Below, piece after piece: positions 1 through 9,671 of a stretch of DNA of 64,000 bases. Numbering within the stretch: the stretch's first letter is position 1; the number at the start of each line of letters is the position of its first letter. Origin of the DNA: Chitinophaga pinensis DSM 2588 (GTDB lineage: Bacteria; Bacteroidota; Bacteroidia; Chitinophagales; Chitinophagaceae). The translations under genes were made by a program, and so were the position numbers. The stretch covers positions 2,350,001 to 2,414,000 of the forward strand of contig NC_013132.1 in the NCBI RefSeq assembly GCF_000024005.1, read 5' to 3'. Below the pieces are notes generated by a model. That model was not told where the DNA came from, made no database searches, and worked only from the letters and a program-made list of their open reading frames with translations.

Positions 1-1
1 T

Positions 2-808
2 TTCATTCCTCCTTTCGATGATGCAAAGATCATTGAAGGACAAGGTACCGTAGCTGTAGAGATTCTGGAAGACCAGTCGAAGATCGATTATGTGTTCGTG
101 CCTATTGGTGGCGGCGGACTCGCGGCAGGTGTCGGTACTTATTTTAAAACATACAGTCCCCATACACAGATCATTGGCGTGGAACCGGAAGGCGCTCCGT
201 CTATGAGTCGTGCACTGGAGGCAGGCGAGCCAGTTACACTGAGCGAGATTGAGCGTTTCGTGGACGGTGCTGCCGTAAAAAGAGTAGGTACGCTGAATTT
301 CAGTATCTGCAAAGACGTTCTGACAAAAATGCAACTGGTACCGGAAGGGAAAGTTTGCTCAACTATATTAAGGCTGTACAATGAAGACGCTATCGTGGTG
401 GAGCCTGCAGGGGCACTGTCCATTGCGGCGCTTGATTATTTCGCGAAAGAAATTGAAGGCAAAAAGGTAGTTTGTGTTGTCAGCGGCAGCAACAACGATA
501 TCGACCGTATGCAGGAGATCAAGGAACGTTCCCTGTTATACGAAGGTCTGAAACACTACTTCATCATCCGCTTCGTACAGCGCCCAGGTGCACTGAAAGA
601 ATTCGTGAACCACGTGCTGGGACCTAACGATGATATCACCCGTTTCGAATTCATTCAGAAACACAACAAGGAAACCGGCCCCGCACTGATCGGTGTGGAA
701 CTGAAAAACAGGGAGGATTATGATATCCTGTTGGCTAATTTCCGCAAGTATAATATTCACTTCACTGAGCTGAACAAGGACGATAATCTGTTCGGCTACC
801 TGGTTTAA
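2..808 (+). CDS. ilvA: threonine dehydratase (threonine ammonia-lyase), 3' part
   Basis: PLP enzyme converting threonine to 2-oxobutanoate, the first step of isoleucine synthesis. The reading frame is open from base 2, so the start and the PLP-lysine region lie outside the window; 268 residues are visible. The glycine-rich phosphate-binding loop PIGGGGLAAG is encoded near bases 101-130. The C-terminal part (about the last 90 residues, from YFIIRFVQRPGALKEF) is a single ACT-like regulatory domain, as in the shorter form of the biosynthetic enzyme, so feedback by isoleucine is likely (family knowledge). A strong terminator hairpin follows about 65 bases after the stop. Confidence 0.93.
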   Translation, partial: FIPPFDDAKIIEGQGTVAVEILEDQSKIDYVFVPIGGGGLAAGVGTYFKTYSPHTQIIGVEPEGAPSMSRALEAGEPVTLSEIERFVDGAAVKRVGTLNFSICKDVLTKMQLVPEGKVCSTILRLYNEDAIVVEPAGALSIAALDYFAKEIEGKKVVCVVSGSNNDIDRMQEIKERSLLYEGLKHYFIIRFVQRPGALKEFVNHVLGPNDDITRFEFIQKHNKETGPALIGVELKNREDYDILLANFRKYNIHFTELNKDDNLFGYLV

Positions 809-837
809 GTACAAGACAGTAGCGATCTCCGCTGCAT

Positions 838-870
838 TCAAATTCTTAATTCCTAATTCTTAATTCTTTA
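838..870. repeat. single arm of the dispersed 7-base-unit repeat (copy F)
   Basis: About four units of the TTCTTAA/TTCCTAA type, the same sequence as the right arms of the composite elements elsewhere in the window. Here only one arm is present and it directly abuts the ilvA terminator hairpin; no left arm is seen. I regard it as a partial or decayed copy. Confidence 0.6.
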
Positions 871-871
871 G

Positions 872-911
872 GGGGCATTATGTTTTGGTTATAAAACATA
901 ATGCCCCTTTT
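872..911 (+). terminator. terminator after ilvA
   Basis: A perfect 15-bp stem (GGGGCATTATGTTTT with its complement) around the loop GGTTAT, followed by TTTT. It is placed to end ilvA transcription. A possible TTG start at 885 for the next gene lies inside this hairpin, which is why that start is rejected. Confidence 0.85.
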
Positions 912-965
912 GCATATGTCACAATTACCGTTTTTATCGCTAATTTGAAGACAAAATCTGCAAGT

Positions 966-1919
966 ATGAGTAATTTTATGCAGGCGGCTGTATTGCCTGA
1001 GTTCGGGCCGGCCACTGCTTTCAGAATTGAGAAAGTAGCGATACCCCTGCCGGGAGCCGGGGAAGTACTGGTCAAAGTAAAGGCCATCGGATTGAACCCT
1101 GTTGATTTTAAAACCCGTTCCGGAAAAGGATATGCGTCGTTTCAGACACTGCCAGCCATTTTGGGCTGGGATATAGCCGGTGAAGTAGTGAGTGTGGGTG
1201 AAGGCGTAAGTAAGTTTATTACCGGCGACCGTATATTCGGTATGAGTAACTTCCCTAATCCCGGTAATGCATATGCAGAGTATGCAGTCGTTCAGGAAGA
1301 TGAGTTTGCCATTATACCTAAAGATATTTCCTTCGAGGTAGCCGCAGGTACCCCACTTGCCGGACTGACCGCCTGGGAAGCCCTGTTTGATCATGCCGGT
1401 ATCACCTGGGGACAGCGTGTCCTGATCCAGGCAGCCGCCGGTGGCGTAGGCCATATTGCTGTACAGCTGGCCAAATGGAAACACTGTTTCGTGGCAGCTA
1501 CCGCTTCTGCTGCCAATCATCCCTTCCTGGAACAGTTAGGCGTCGATCAGCTGGTCGATTATAAAACACAAAAGTTTGAAGAAGTGCTGGACGGCATGGA
1601 CGTTATCATTGACGGCATGGGTGGCGAAACCGCACTCCATTCTCTTGATATACTCAATCGTGGCGGCATACTGGTATCCTTACCGAGTATGTACAAAGAT
1701 GATCCTGCGGTGATTGCCAAAGCAAAAGAAAAAGGAGTAGAAGTGAAATGGATGTCCGTAAGACCATCCGGAGAAAGAATGGAACAATTAGCTGCACTAC
1801 TCAGTAATAACCGCCTGAGAGTGGAGATAGGCCAGACTTTCCCGCTGACTGACATCGTAAAAGCGCATCAGGCACTGGAGAACGGACATGGAAGAGGTAA
1901 AATAGTGCTAACAGTGTAG
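966..1919 (+). CDS. zinc-free alcohol dehydrogenase / quinone oxidoreductase family protein
   Basis: Medium-chain dehydrogenase/reductase of about 317 residues. The N-terminal GroES-like half contains GLNPVDFKTR. The nucleotide-binding half has AAAGGVGHIAVQLAK, the NADPH loop of the quinone oxidoreductase branch. No catalytic or structural zinc cysteine cluster is visible, so an NADPH-dependent quinone or enone reductase is more likely than a true alcohol dehydrogenase; the substrate cannot be told. I chose the ATG at 966 (MSNFMQAAV), with 978 as an alternative, because the frame further upstream runs into the ilvA terminator. It stands alone, with no obvious operon partner. Confidence 0.85.
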   Translation: MSNFMQAAVLPEFGPATAFRIEKVAIPLPGAGEVLVKVKAIGLNPVDFKTRSGKGYASFQTLPAILGWDIAGEVVSVGEGVSKFITGDRIFGMSNFPNPGNAYAEYAVVQEDEFAIIPKDISFEVAAGTPLAGLTAWEALFDHAGITWGQRVLIQAAAGGVGHIAVQLAKWKHCFVAATASAANHPFLEQLGVDQLVDYKTQKFEEVLDGMDVIIDGMGGETALHSLDILNRGGILVSLPSMYKDDPAVIAKAKEKGVEVKWMSVRPSGERMEQLAALLSNNRLRVEIGQTFPLTDIVKAHQALENGHGRGKIVLTV

Positions 1920-1958
1920 CGAGAATGGACAAAGGATTGAAGATTGATTAATGTCAGT

Positions 1959-1985
1959 TTGACATCTAAAAATAGTGTACATTTG
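1959..1985 (+). promoter_or_regulatory. possible Bacteroidota-type promoter before the FAD oxidoreductase
   Basis: The -7 element TACATTTG (1978-1985) matches TAnnTTTG. A TTG at 1959-1961 lies 16 bases upstream, shorter than the usual spacing of about 19, so the -33 assignment is weak. The gene starts at 2051. Confidence 0.35.
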
Positions 1986-2050
1986 AATACACAATACATC
2001 GCGGGTTCCGACGTTTTGAAAAACAGGCTGTTACGGCCAAAGCAGAAAGC

Positions 2051-3181
2051 ATGTTAAGCTATTGGGAAAAACAAAGCCTTTTACAATACGACTATATCAT
2101 TGCGGGCAGTGGTATAGTGGGGCTTTCTACTGCCGTAAGTCTGAAGGAAAAACTGCCGGCCGCGCATGTACTGGTACTGGAAAAAGACGTACTGCCTACC
2201 GGCGCCAGTACAAAAAATGCGGGTTTTGCCTGTATCGGTAGTCTGACGGAACTGTTATCAGACCTGCAGACGATGCCTGCCGAAGAAGTCATCGCCCTCC
2301 TGCAGATGCGCCGTAATGGTTTACAGCTGTTGCGTAAGCGGATCGGGGACGAGTATATGGAGTACCGGGAAAACGGTAGTCATGAATTGATCGGAGCACA
2401 GGAAGAACATACACTCACGGAAATAGACCGGGTAAACGCCCTGCTGCGACCCTTACTGGGCGGCGAGGCGTTTACACTGGTGAATCATAAGATAGCGGGT
2501 TTTGGCTTCAACAACCAGTATGTAAAAGCCCTTATCAGTAATAATTACGAAGGAGAACTCCATACCGGGCGGATGATGCGCTGTCTGATAGACCTCGCCA
2601 TTGCCAAGGGAGTGGAAGTCAAAACAGGTTGCACGGTCAGCCGCCTGGAAGATCTGCAGACGGGAGTACGCGTAGTCGTACCCCGGAGCAATGGAGAGGA
2701 GATCGGTTTTATGGCCAGGAGGGTAGCGGTATGTACCAACGCTTTTGCCAGAGAACTGATGCCGGATATTGACCTGCAACCGGGAAGAGGACAGGTGCTA
2801 TTGACCAATGTGATTCCGGACCTTCCCTTCAGGGGGGTATTTCATATGGAAGAGGGTTATTTTTATTTCCGGGAGCTGGACGGCAGGGTGCTGTTTGGCG
2901 GTGGCCGGAACCTCGATTTCGAAAAAGAAGCCACAACAAGCTTTGATCTTAACCAGGAGATACAACAGCAATTGGAAAACCGGCTCCATGACATTATCTT
3001 ACCAAAGCATTCCTTTATGATTACTGACCGATGGACAGGCATCATGGCTTTTGGAAAGACCCGCCAGCCTGTGATACGGTTCTATACCCGCAACATTATA
3101 TCGGGTGTCCGGATGGGCGGTATGGGTGTCGCAATAGGTTCCGCTGTAGGAGAACAACTTTCTTCTCTTCTGACTGAATAA
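2051..3181 (+). CDS. FAD-dependent oxidoreductase (DAO family)
   Basis: 376 residues of the D-amino-acid oxidase / glycine oxidase / L-2-hydroxyglutarate dehydrogenase fold. The dinucleotide-binding motif GSGIVG lies near residues 18-23 after a short N-terminal extension, and GASTKNAGFA follows near residue 50, the second FAD contact of this family. C-terminal GVRMGGMGVAIGS closes the FAD site. There is no signal peptide, so the protein is cytoplasmic. The substrate is unknown: an amino acid or hydroxy acid is expected. It is followed by the xylose operon but separated from it by about 120 A+T-rich bases with a palindrome, so it is probably transcribed independently. Confidence 0.85.
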   Translation: MLSYWEKQSLLQYDYIIAGSGIVGLSTAVSLKEKLPAAHVLVLEKDVLPTGASTKNAGFACIGSLTELLSDLQTMPAEEVIALLQMRRNGLQLLRKRIGDEYMEYRENGSHELIGAQEEHTLTEIDRVNALLRPLLGGEAFTLVNHKIAGFGFNNQYVKALISNNYEGELHTGRMMRCLIDLAIAKGVEVKTGCTVSRLEDLQTGVRVVVPRSNGEEIGFMARRVAVCTNAFARELMPDIDLQPGRGQVLLTNVIPDLPFRGVFHMEEGYFYFRELDGRVLFGGGRNLDFEKEATTSFDLNQEIQQQLENRLHDIILPKHSFMITDRWTGIMAFGKTRQPVIRFYTRNIISGVRMGGMGVAIGSAVGEQLSSLLTE

Positions 3182-3225
3182 AAATGAAAAACAAATAAAT
3201 ATGCCCAACACGTAGTGAAAAATTT

Positions 3226-3246
3226 TAAACGTAAATTTTACGTTTA
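3226..3246. promoter_or_regulatory. perfect palindrome, probable operator of the xylose operon
   Basis: Two perfect 10-base arms, TAAACGTAAA and TTTACGTTTA, around one T. It lies 56 bases before the start of the symporter gene, the first gene of the xylose cluster. Size, symmetry and position fit a dimeric repressor or activator site; a xylose-responsive regulator is inferred only from context. No such regulator gene is in the window, and the motif was not noticed elsewhere. Confidence 0.55.
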
Positions 3247-3301
3247 TTAAAAATGTTGCTATATTGATTCCTAATTTAATTACCACGTACCACGTTTTTT
3301 T

Positions 3302-5008
3302 ATGCAAAAGAGTTTACAATTCCTCGATTATGTTGTTTTCTTAGTGTATTTCGTGATTGTTGCCGGTTACGGTCTCTATATCTACAAAAAGAAAAAACGC
3401 GAAACAACAGATTCCAAAGACTTCTTCCTGGCCGAGGGTTCCCTTACCTGGTGGGCTATTGGCGCTTCCCTGATTGCTTCCAACATTTCTGCGGAGCAGT
3501 TCATCGGGATGGCCGGTTCCGGTTTTAACATAGGTCTGGCTATCTCCACATATGAGTGGATGGCGGCTGCAACGCTGATCATTGTTGCGGTTTTCTTCCT
3601 GCCAATCTATCTGAAGAATAAGATCTATACCATGCCGCAGTTCCTGCTGACCAGGTATAATAAAACGGTAAGTACGATCATGGCCGTCTTCTGGCTGTTG
3701 CTGTACGTGGTGGTAAACCTGACTTCTATCCTTTACCTGGGTGCACTGGCGGTGAATACAATCTCCGGTATTCCTTTCTTCGTGTGTATGACCCTGATTG
3801 CGGTTTTTGCGATCATAATCACACTGGGTGGTATGAAGGTAATTGGTTATACAGACGTTATCCAGGTGTTCTTCCTGATCTTAGGTGGTCTGGTAACGAC
3901 TTATCTGGCATTGAGCCTGGTATCAGAGCATTTCGGTGAAACCGGTGTAATGAAAGGCTTCTCCCTGATGACTAAAAATGCAGAAGAGCATTTCCATATG
4001 ATCCTGAAAAAGGATAACCCGCATTACCTTGATCTACCCGGTCTCACCGTACTGGTAGGTGGTATGTGGATCGTAAACCTGAACTATTGGGGTTGTAACC
4101 AGTACATTACACAACGTGCATTGGGTGCAGATCTGAAAACAGCGCGCAGCGGTCTGCTGTTTGCCGGTTTCCTGAAACTGCTGATGCCTGTGATCGTGGT
4201 ATTGCCTGGTATCGCAGCTTATGTATTATATAAAGAAGGCGTGTTCTCCTCTGAAATGATGAAAGCTGGTGAACTGAACCCTGACAACGCTTACCCAGTG
4301 CTGATGAACCTTCTGCCTGCCGGTATGAAAGGTCTGGCTTTCGCAGCGCTGACAGCAGCGGTGGTAGCGTCTCTGGCAGGTAAAGCCAACAGTATCTCTA
4401 CTATCTTCTCTCTCGACATCTATAAAGAAATCTTCAACAAGTCAGCAGGTGAAAAAGAGATCGTGAATGTAGGCCGTGTTGTGGTAATTGTTGCCATGAT
4501 CCTCGCTATCATTATCTCTCCGTTCCTGGGTATCGATAAAAAAGGTGGTTTCCAGTTCATTCAGGAATACACCGGCTTCGTATCGCCAGGTATCTTCGCG
4601 ATGTTCCTCTTAGGTTTCTTCTGGAAAAAGACGACCTCCAATGCGGCATTGTTCGCAATGATCGGTGGTTTCTTAATGTCTATCTTCCTGAAATTCCTGC
4701 CTAACTGGACTGACCTGTCTTCACTGTATGACCTGGGTATGGCAGTACCTAACGCAGCAGGCGTTTATGAAATTCCGTTCCTCGATCGTATGGGTATCGT
4801 GTTTGCCGTGTGTGTGGTAGGTATGATCATTATCTCTATCGCGGCTCCTGCCAAGAAACAGGTGATTGTTGGTGGTACGCTGGTAACTGCGGGTGAATCA
4901 AAAGGACTGGAAGTGGATGCTTCCATGTTCAAACCTTCTACCGCATTCACCGTAATCGCATTGCTGATATGTGGTATCCTGACAGCGCTGTACACTATCT
5001 TCTGGTAG
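3302..5008 (+). CDS. sodium/sugar symporter, SSS family (probable xylose transporter)
   Basis: 568-residue inner-membrane protein of the sodium:solute symporter family, closest in look to the SglT-type sugar carriers. About 14 hydrophobic segments are visible. Family-type stretches include EQFIGMAGSGFNIGLAIST near residues 65-83, GGMKVIGYTDVIQVF, and AALTAAVVASLAGKANSIST. It is the first gene of a cluster with xylB and xylA on the same strand, 51 bases from xylB, so xylose (or a xylose-containing sugar) is the likely substrate. The upstream palindrome is the likely regulatory site. Confidence 0.9.
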   Translation: MQKSLQFLDYVVFLVYFVIVAGYGLYIYKKKKRETTDSKDFFLAEGSLTWWAIGASLIASNISAEQFIGMAGSGFNIGLAISTYEWMAAATLIIVAVFFLPIYLKNKIYTMPQFLLTRYNKTVSTIMAVFWLLLYVVVNLTSILYLGALAVNTISGIPFFVCMTLIAVFAIIITLGGMKVIGYTDVIQVFFLILGGLVTTYLALSLVSEHFGETGVMKGFSLMTKNAEEHFHMILKKDNPHYLDLPGLTVLVGGMWIVNLNYWGCNQYITQRALGADLKTARSGLLFAGFLKLLMPVIVVLPGIAAYVLYKEGVFSSEMMKAGELNPDNAYPVLMNLLPAGMKGLAFAALTAAVVASLAGKANSISTIFSLDIYKEIFNKSAGEKEIVNVGRVVVIVAMILAIIISPFLGIDKKGGFQFIQEYTGFVSPGIFAMFLLGFFWKKTTSNAALFAMIGGFLMSIFLKFLPNWTDLSSLYDLGMAVPNAAGVYEIPFLDRMGIVFAVCVVGMIIISIAAPAKKQVIVGGTLVTAGESKGLEVDASMFKPSTAFTVIALLICGILTALYTIFW

Positions 5009-5059
5009 TCGTCGGCAGCTGTAACAAATTAACCATCAAGAAACGAAGAAGATTGCACT

Positions 5060-6541
5060 ATGAGATATACGATTGGATACGATATCGGTTCCTCCTCTGT
5101 GAAAGCGGCACTGCTGGATGTGGAAACGGGGAAATGTCTGGCCACAGCGATCAGTCCTGCACAGGAAATGCCTATGCTGGCGCCTGTAGCCGGATGGGCA
5201 GAACAAGACCCGGAAATGTGGTGGCAGGAGGTTCAGCATGCTACAAAAAAACTACAGCAACAGCACCCCTTTGACGGGAGTGCTGTTGCCGGTATAGGAA
5301 TCGCCTACCAGATGCATGGTCTGGTATGTGTGGATAAAGACCAGCAGGTGCTGCGTCCTTCTATCATCTGGTGCGACAGTCGTGCCGTTGAAATAGGGAA
5401 TGAGGCTTTCAATAGCCTGGGACATAACTGGTCCTTACAATACCTGCTGAACTCACCCGGTAACTTTACAGCCTCCAAGCTGCGCTGGGTGCAACAACAT
5501 GAACCAGAGATCTACAACCGTATCCACAAAGTGATGCTGCCCGGCGACTTTATCGCGATGCGGCTCACCGGTGAAGCGGCTACTACCATCTCTGGCCTGT
5601 CAGAAGGTATATTCTGGGACTTCAGCGGCCGGCAGGTCTCTCCTGTATTGTTAAAACACTATAATATTGATGAAAAGCTGTTGTCGGCGATCGTACCGAC
5701 ATTCGGTCTGCAGGGAAAAGTAAGCGCACAGGCAGCGGCCCTTTTGGGAATAGCAGCCGGTACACCGGTTACTTACCGCGCAGGTGATCAGCCTAACAAC
5801 GCTTTCTCGCTCAATGTACTGAAGCCCGGCGAAGCCGCTACTACAGCAGGTACTTCCGGTGTAGTCTACGCTGTACACGATCACATCGCTTTTGATGAAG
5901 AAAGCCGTGTGAATACCTTCGTGCATGTGAATGACTCAAAAGAAGATCCACGCAACGGTGTACTGATGTGCCTCAATGGTACAGGTATTCTGAACAGCTG
6001 GTTAAGACAGGCCACCGGCAACCTCGACTATAATGAAATGAATACACTGGCAGGCAAAGCGCCGGCCGGTTCCCGTGGATTACAGATCTATCCTTTTGGT
6101 AACGGAGCAGAACGCATCCTGAGCAATAAGGAAACAGGAGCCGTATTCAATGGTCTCAACTTCAATATACACAGCCGCGAACACCTGTTACGCGCAGCAC
6201 AGGAAGGCATCGTGTTTGCCCTGAAATATGGTATGGATATCATGACCGATATGGGTCTGAAAATTCAGCGCGTAAGGGCAGGACAGGCCAACATGTTCCT
6301 TAGTCCTCTTTTCCGTGAAGTATTTGCCAACACCGCGAATGTAGTGATCGAACTGTATAATACAGACGGTGCACAGGGAGCGGCCAGGGCTGCCGGAATA
6401 GGGGCCGGACTTTATAGTGAACAGGACGCATTCCGCGGCATGGAATGCCTGGCTACCATAGAGCCGGATGCCCCATTGCAACAACAGTACGCCGGTATCT
6501 ACGACCAGTGGCTGCAAGGCTTACAGCGCATTATTAAGTAA
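5060..6541 (+). CDS. xylB: xylulokinase
   Basis: 493-residue FGGY-family sugar kinase that phosphorylates D-xylulose to xylulose 5-phosphate for the pentose phosphate pathway. The ATPase phosphate-1 motif [16 protein letters not shown] is near residues 4-19. [10 protein letters not shown] and [10 protein letters not shown] (phosphate-2/adenosine regions) follow in the expected order. Length is normal for XylB. Position between a sugar symporter and xylA makes xylulose, rather than another ketose, the natural substrate. It is 51 bases from the symporter and 65 from xylA, consistent with one transcript. Confidence 0.94.
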   Translation: MRYTIGYDIGSSSVKAALLDVETGKCLATAISPAQEMPMLAPVAGWAEQDPEMWWQEVQHATKKLQQQHPFDGSAVAGIGIAYQMHGLVCVDKDQQVLRPSIIWCDSRAVEIGNEAFNSLGHNWSLQYLLNSPGNFTASKLRWVQQHEPEIYNRIHKVMLPGDFIAMRLTGEAATTISGLSEGIFWDFSGRQVSPVLLKHYNIDEKLLSAIVPTFGLQGKVSAQAAALLGIAAGTPVTYRAGDQPNNAFSLNVLKPGEAATTAGTSGVVYAVHDHIAFDEESRVNTFVHVNDSKEDPRNGVLMCLNGTGILNSWLRQATGNLDYNEMNTLAGKAPAGSRGLQIYPFGNGAERILSNKETGAVFNGLNFNIHSREHLLRAAQEGIVFALKYGMDIMTDMGLKIQRVRAGQANMFLSPLFREVFANTANVVIELYNTDGAQGAARAAGIGAGLYSEQDAFRGMECLATIEPDAPLQQQYAGIYDQWLQGLQRIIK

Positions 6542-6606
6542 CTGAATTACACGTTAGCAGTTACACATTACATACACACACGTATTGGTTCAAAAAAAGA
6601 AAGACA

Positions 6607-7935
6607 ATGAGTATTACTTTAGGGAATCAGGAGTACTTCAAAGGCATTGGTAAAATCGCCTATGAAGGACCTCAGTCAACAAATCCGTTTGCCTACAAAT
6701 GGTATGACGAGAACAGAAAGATCGGTGGTAAAACCATGAAGGAACTGTTTCGTTTTGCAGTCTCCTACTGGCACACCTTCTGTGGTACCGGCGGAGATCC
6801 GTTCGGTCCGGGCACCAAGGCTTTCCCCTGGTTAACTGCCACTGATGCAGTGCAGAGTGCGAAAGATAAAATGGATGCTGCATTCGAATTCTTCACCAAA
6901 CTGGGTGTTCCTTACTACTGCTTCCACGATGTGGATCTGGTAGATGAAGGCGCATCGATCAGCGAGTACGAAAGCCGTATGCAGCAGATCGTGGAGTATG
7001 CAAAAGAAAAACAAAAAGCCAGCGGTGTAAAACTGCTGTGGGGTACTGCGAATGTGTTCAGCAATCCGCGTTACATGAATGGTGCTGCTACCAATCCGGA
7101 CTTCGCTGCTGTTGCCTATGCAGGTACCCAGGTGAAAAACTCCCTGGATGCAACGATCGCACTGGGTGGTGAAAACTACGTATTCTGGGGCGGCCGTGAA
7201 GGTTACATGACCCTCCTGAACACCGACATGAAGCGTGAACAGGAACACCTGGCCCGCTTCCTGACAATGGCAAAAGATTACGCGCGTAAACAGGGCTTTA
7301 CAGGTACCTTCTTCATCGAACCTAAGCCTTGCGAACCTACCAAACATCAGTACGATTATGATGCTGCGACCGTAATCGGCTTCCTGCGTCATTTCGGACT
7401 GGATAAAGACTTCAAATTGAACCTGGAGGTAAACCACGCAACCCTGGCAGGTCATACCTTCCAGCACGAACTGCAGGTTGCTGCCGATGCAGGTATGCTG
7501 GGCAGTATCGACGCAAACCGTGGTGATGCACAGAACGGCTGGGATACTGACCAGTTCCCGATGAACCTGAACGACATGGTTGAGTTCATGCTGGTGATCC
7601 TGGAAGCTGGCGGCTTCTCCGGCGGTGGTGTGAACTTCGATGCGAAAACACGCCGTAACTCAACTGACCTGGAAGACATCTTCCATGCACATATCGGTGG
7701 TATTGATTCCTTTGCACGTGCCGCCGTTATCGCAGAAAAAGTGCTGGAACAGTCTCCATACAAACAGTTCCGCAAAGACCGTTACGCTTCATTCGACAGC
7801 GGTAAGGGTAAAGATTTCGAAGCTGGTACCCTGACACTGGAAGATCTGCGCAGCTTTGCCGTAAGCAATGGCGAGCCTAAGCATATCAGCGGTAAACAGG
7901 AATGGCTGGAGAATATCATCAATCAGTATATCTGA
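6607..7935 (+). CDS. xylA: xylose isomerase
   Basis: 442-residue class II xylose isomerase interconverting D-xylose and D-xylulose in the cytoplasm. Visible active-site regions: [13 protein letters not shown] near residue 100 (catalytic His and Asp), [17 protein letters not shown] near 240 (metal-1 Glu), [18 protein letters not shown] near 270, and [20 protein letters not shown] near 305 (metal-binding Asp and His/Asp set). Length and motif order fit the long bacterial form. It is the last gene of the xylose cluster; the composite repeat with a terminator-like hairpin follows at once. Confidence 0.97.
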   Translation: MSITLGNQEYFKGIGKIAYEGPQSTNPFAYKWYDENRKIGGKTMKELFRFAVSYWHTFCGTGGDPFGPGTKAFPWLTATDAVQSAKDKMDAAFEFFTKLGVPYYCFHDVDLVDEGASISEYESRMQQIVEYAKEKQKASGVKLLWGTANVFSNPRYMNGAATNPDFAAVAYAGTQVKNSLDATIALGGENYVFWGGREGYMTLLNTDMKREQEHLARFLTMAKDYARKQGFTGTFFIEPKPCEPTKHQYDYDAATVIGFLRHFGLDKDFKLNLEVNHATLAGHTFQHELQVAADAGMLGSIDANRGDAQNGWDTDQFPMNLNDMVEFMLVILEAGGFSGGGVNFDAKTRRNSTDLEDIFHAHIGGIDSFARAAVIAEKVLEQSPYKQFRKDRYASFDSGKGKDFEAGTLTLEDLRSFAVSNGEPKHISGKQEWLENIINQYI

Positions 7936-7938
7936 TCG

Positions 7939-8142
7939 ATTAATTAGGAATTAAGAATTAAGAATTAAGAATTAAGAATTAAGAATTAAGAATTAAGAAT
8001 TAATTCGAAATGTCTTATTCCTGTTTATAATAAAGCAAAAAGGGAGCAGTTCTTCAGATTGTAAGAGCTGCTCCCTTTTAATCTTATTGAAGGCTGTTAC
8101 GCTCAATTCTTAATTGTTAATTCTTAATTCTTAATTGAATTA
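7939..8142. repeat. composite palindromic repeat, copy A (after xylA)
   Basis: Left arm 7941-8005 has about nine 7-base units (TTAGGAA then TTAAGAA). A spacer with ATTCGAAATGTCTTATTCCTG follows. The central hairpin at 8037-8079 has a GGGAGCAGTTCTT stem with one wobble against its complement, flanked by A-run and T-run. The right arm 8105-8142 has complementary units, including the odd unit TTGTTAA and the end AATTGAATTA. It fills the gap between xylA and the epimerase gene, and the hairpin probably terminates transcription in either direction. Confidence 0.8.
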
Positions 8143-8219
8143 GCTGCTGTCAGTAGCGGCCATTAAAATAAAGTTTGTTGTAACTTACCATATAAGGCTT
8201 GTTAAACAGACCATAACAC

Positions 8220-9170
8220 ATGTTTTCCATAGAACAATTTCATAAAGACGGTTTTGATATCATTGCGTTAAAAGACGATCTCAATGATATACAGGTGGAG
8301 ATTATTCCTGCGCATAGTGCCATGTTACATGCTTTCAGGATACCACATGGTGCAGAAGAACTGAACATTATTGACGGGTATAGCAGTCTGCAGGACTATC
8401 AGACGAATAACGCGGAGTACTTTAAGGGCGCGAAGCTAAGCCCTTTTGCCTGTCGTATTCCCGATGGCCGCTATGAATGGGAGGGAAAGGAATATGTCAT
8501 TGAGAAGACAATTGCTCCCGGCAGCTGGATCCATGGTTTATTATACGATGTAGCGTTTGAAATAGTGCAGTTGCAGGCGAACGAAAGAAACGCGGTAGCT
8601 ACATTGCGTTATCAGTATAAAGGAGAAGATAAAGGATATCCGTTCCCGTATGATTGTGAAGTGACTTATAGTTTACAACCAGACATCCGCCTGCAGATAA
8701 GTACTACCATTAGTAATCGTGCATCGACCGCTATACCGCTGATGGACGGCTGGCATCCTTATTTCACAACTGGTACGCCTATGGATGACATGGAATTGCA
8801 GTTCGCATCGGAACAGATAGTGGAATTTAATGCGCAGCTGATTCCAACAGGTAAGGTACTGCCTTATGACAGGTTTCTGGAATCTTCTCCGCTGGAAGGT
8901 ATTCCGCTGGATAACTCCTTTCTGCTGAACTTCGACCAACATGCTTCTTCCTGCACGCTGAGAGACCCTTTAAAACATATTGCGATCACTTTTTACCCGG
9001 ATGGCAGCTATCCTGTATTGCAGCTATATATCCCGCCACACCGCAGGAGTATTGCGATTGAGAACCTGACAGGGCCATCCAATGCCTTTAATAATGGTAT
9101 GGAGCTGATTGTACTACCAGCGGGCGAAAGCAGGACTTTTAGTACGGGTATATCTGCCGCTGCCTGGTAG
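8220..9170 (+). CDS. aldose 1-epimerase family protein
   Basis: 316-residue galactose mutarotase-like protein, predicted cytoplasmic (no signal peptide), expected to interconvert alpha and beta anomers of an aldose. Family-type features are the WIHGLLYDVAFE region with a conserved His near residue 101 and DGWHPYF near residue 175, which supplies the second His. A Glu-containing NLTGPSNAFNNG segment lies near the C-terminus. It follows the xylose genes on the same strand but is separated from xylA by the repeat with its hairpin, so it may have its own promoter. A role in presenting the right xylose anomer to XylA is inferred from position. Confidence 0.82.
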   Translation: MFSIEQFHKDGFDIIALKDDLNDIQVEIIPAHSAMLHAFRIPHGAEELNIIDGYSSLQDYQTNNAEYFKGAKLSPFACRIPDGRYEWEGKEYVIEKTIAPGSWIHGLLYDVAFEIVQLQANERNAVATLRYQYKGEDKGYPFPYDCEVTYSLQPDIRLQISTTISNRASTAIPLMDGWHPYFTTGTPMDDMELQFASEQIVEFNAQLIPTGKVLPYDRFLESSPLEGIPLDNSFLLNFDQHASSCTLRDPLKHIAITFYPDGSYPVLQLYIPPHRRSIAIENLTGPSNAFNNGMELIVLPAGESRTFSTGISAAAW

Positions 9171-9236
9171 AAAAAAGTCTCCCTTGGCATAGTCTTTGGA
9201 ACTTTACCTGTATTGTTCACCCAAAAAAGATATGTT

Positions 9237-9422
9237 ATGGATACTTTAGAAATCAAGGGCAAATGGAATGAGCTTAAGGGCCGTATTAAGCAGCAGTATG
9301 CTGATCTCACAGACGATGATCTGCTGTATGAAGAAGGTCAGGAAGATCGTTTGATTGGAAAACTCCAGCAGAAATTAGGCAAGTCACGTGATGAAATTAT
9401 TAAACTCTTAAAATCTGCGTAA
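9237..9422 (+). CDS. CsbD family stress-response protein
   Basis: A 61-residue charged helical protein (MDTLEIKGKWNELKGRIKQQ ...) with the CsbD pattern of alternating acidic and basic helical segments. I chose the ATG at 9237 rather than an in-frame start at 9213, because CsbD proteins begin just before the GKWNELKG motif and AAAAAAGA lies upstream. CsbD proteins are induced by general stress in several bacteria; their biochemical role is unknown. A tiny membrane protein gene starts one base after the stop, so the two are surely co-transcribed. Confidence 0.88.
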   Translation: MDTLEIKGKWNELKGRIKQQYADLTDDDLLYEEGQEDRLIGKLQQKLGKSRDEIIKLLKSA

Positions 9423-9423
9423 A

Positions 9424-9573
9424 ATGGGAAGTCTGTTATATATCATAGCTGTAATACTCATTATAGGCTGGTTGTTAGGTTTCTTCGTTTATTCCGCAGG
9501 TGGGCTGATCCACATCCTCCTGGTAATTGCGATCGTAGCCATCCTCCTTCAGATCATAAGGGGGTCAAGATGA
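9424..9573 (+). CDS. small membrane protein, lmo0937 family type
   Basis: 49 residues with two hydrophobic segments (about residues 4-22 and 27-44) and a basic tail, beginning MGSLLYIIAVILIIGWLLGF. The pattern, including AGGLIHILLVIAIVAIL, matches the widespread lmo0937-type small membrane proteins often found beside stress genes. The start is one base after the CsbD stop and the stop is about 25 bases before a terminator. Function unknown; envelope stress is a guess from its neighbour. Confidence 0.8.
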   Translation: MGSLLYIIAVILIIGWLLGFFVYSAGGLIHILLVIAIVAILLQIIRGSR

Positions 9574-9597
9574 GTCTATTTTTTTAAATATCATGCG

Positions 9598-9626
9598 AAA
9601 CCTCTCAAATACTGAGAGGTTTTTTT
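9598..9626 (+). terminator. terminator after the CsbD pair
   Basis: AAACCTCTC and GAGAGGTTT form a 9-bp stem around AAATACT, followed by a T run. It ends the CsbD/small membrane protein transcript. Confidence 0.85.
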
Positions 9627-9671
9627 CGTTATTTTTTTAGGATATTGCTTGTAGAATAACTCATCAGCTAC

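Noticed and set aside
885..965. TTG start at 885 extending the quinone-reductase-like protein
   Set aside because: The start lies within the ilvA terminator hairpin and the extra residues are not family-like; ATG 966 fits.
4969..5274. A 101-codon frame overlapping the symporter end and xylB start
   Set aside because: It overlaps two well-supported genes in another frame.
7941..8005. 7-base tandem repeats considered as a CRISPR array
   Set aside because: Units are contiguous without spacers of 25-40 bases, and no cas genes are present.
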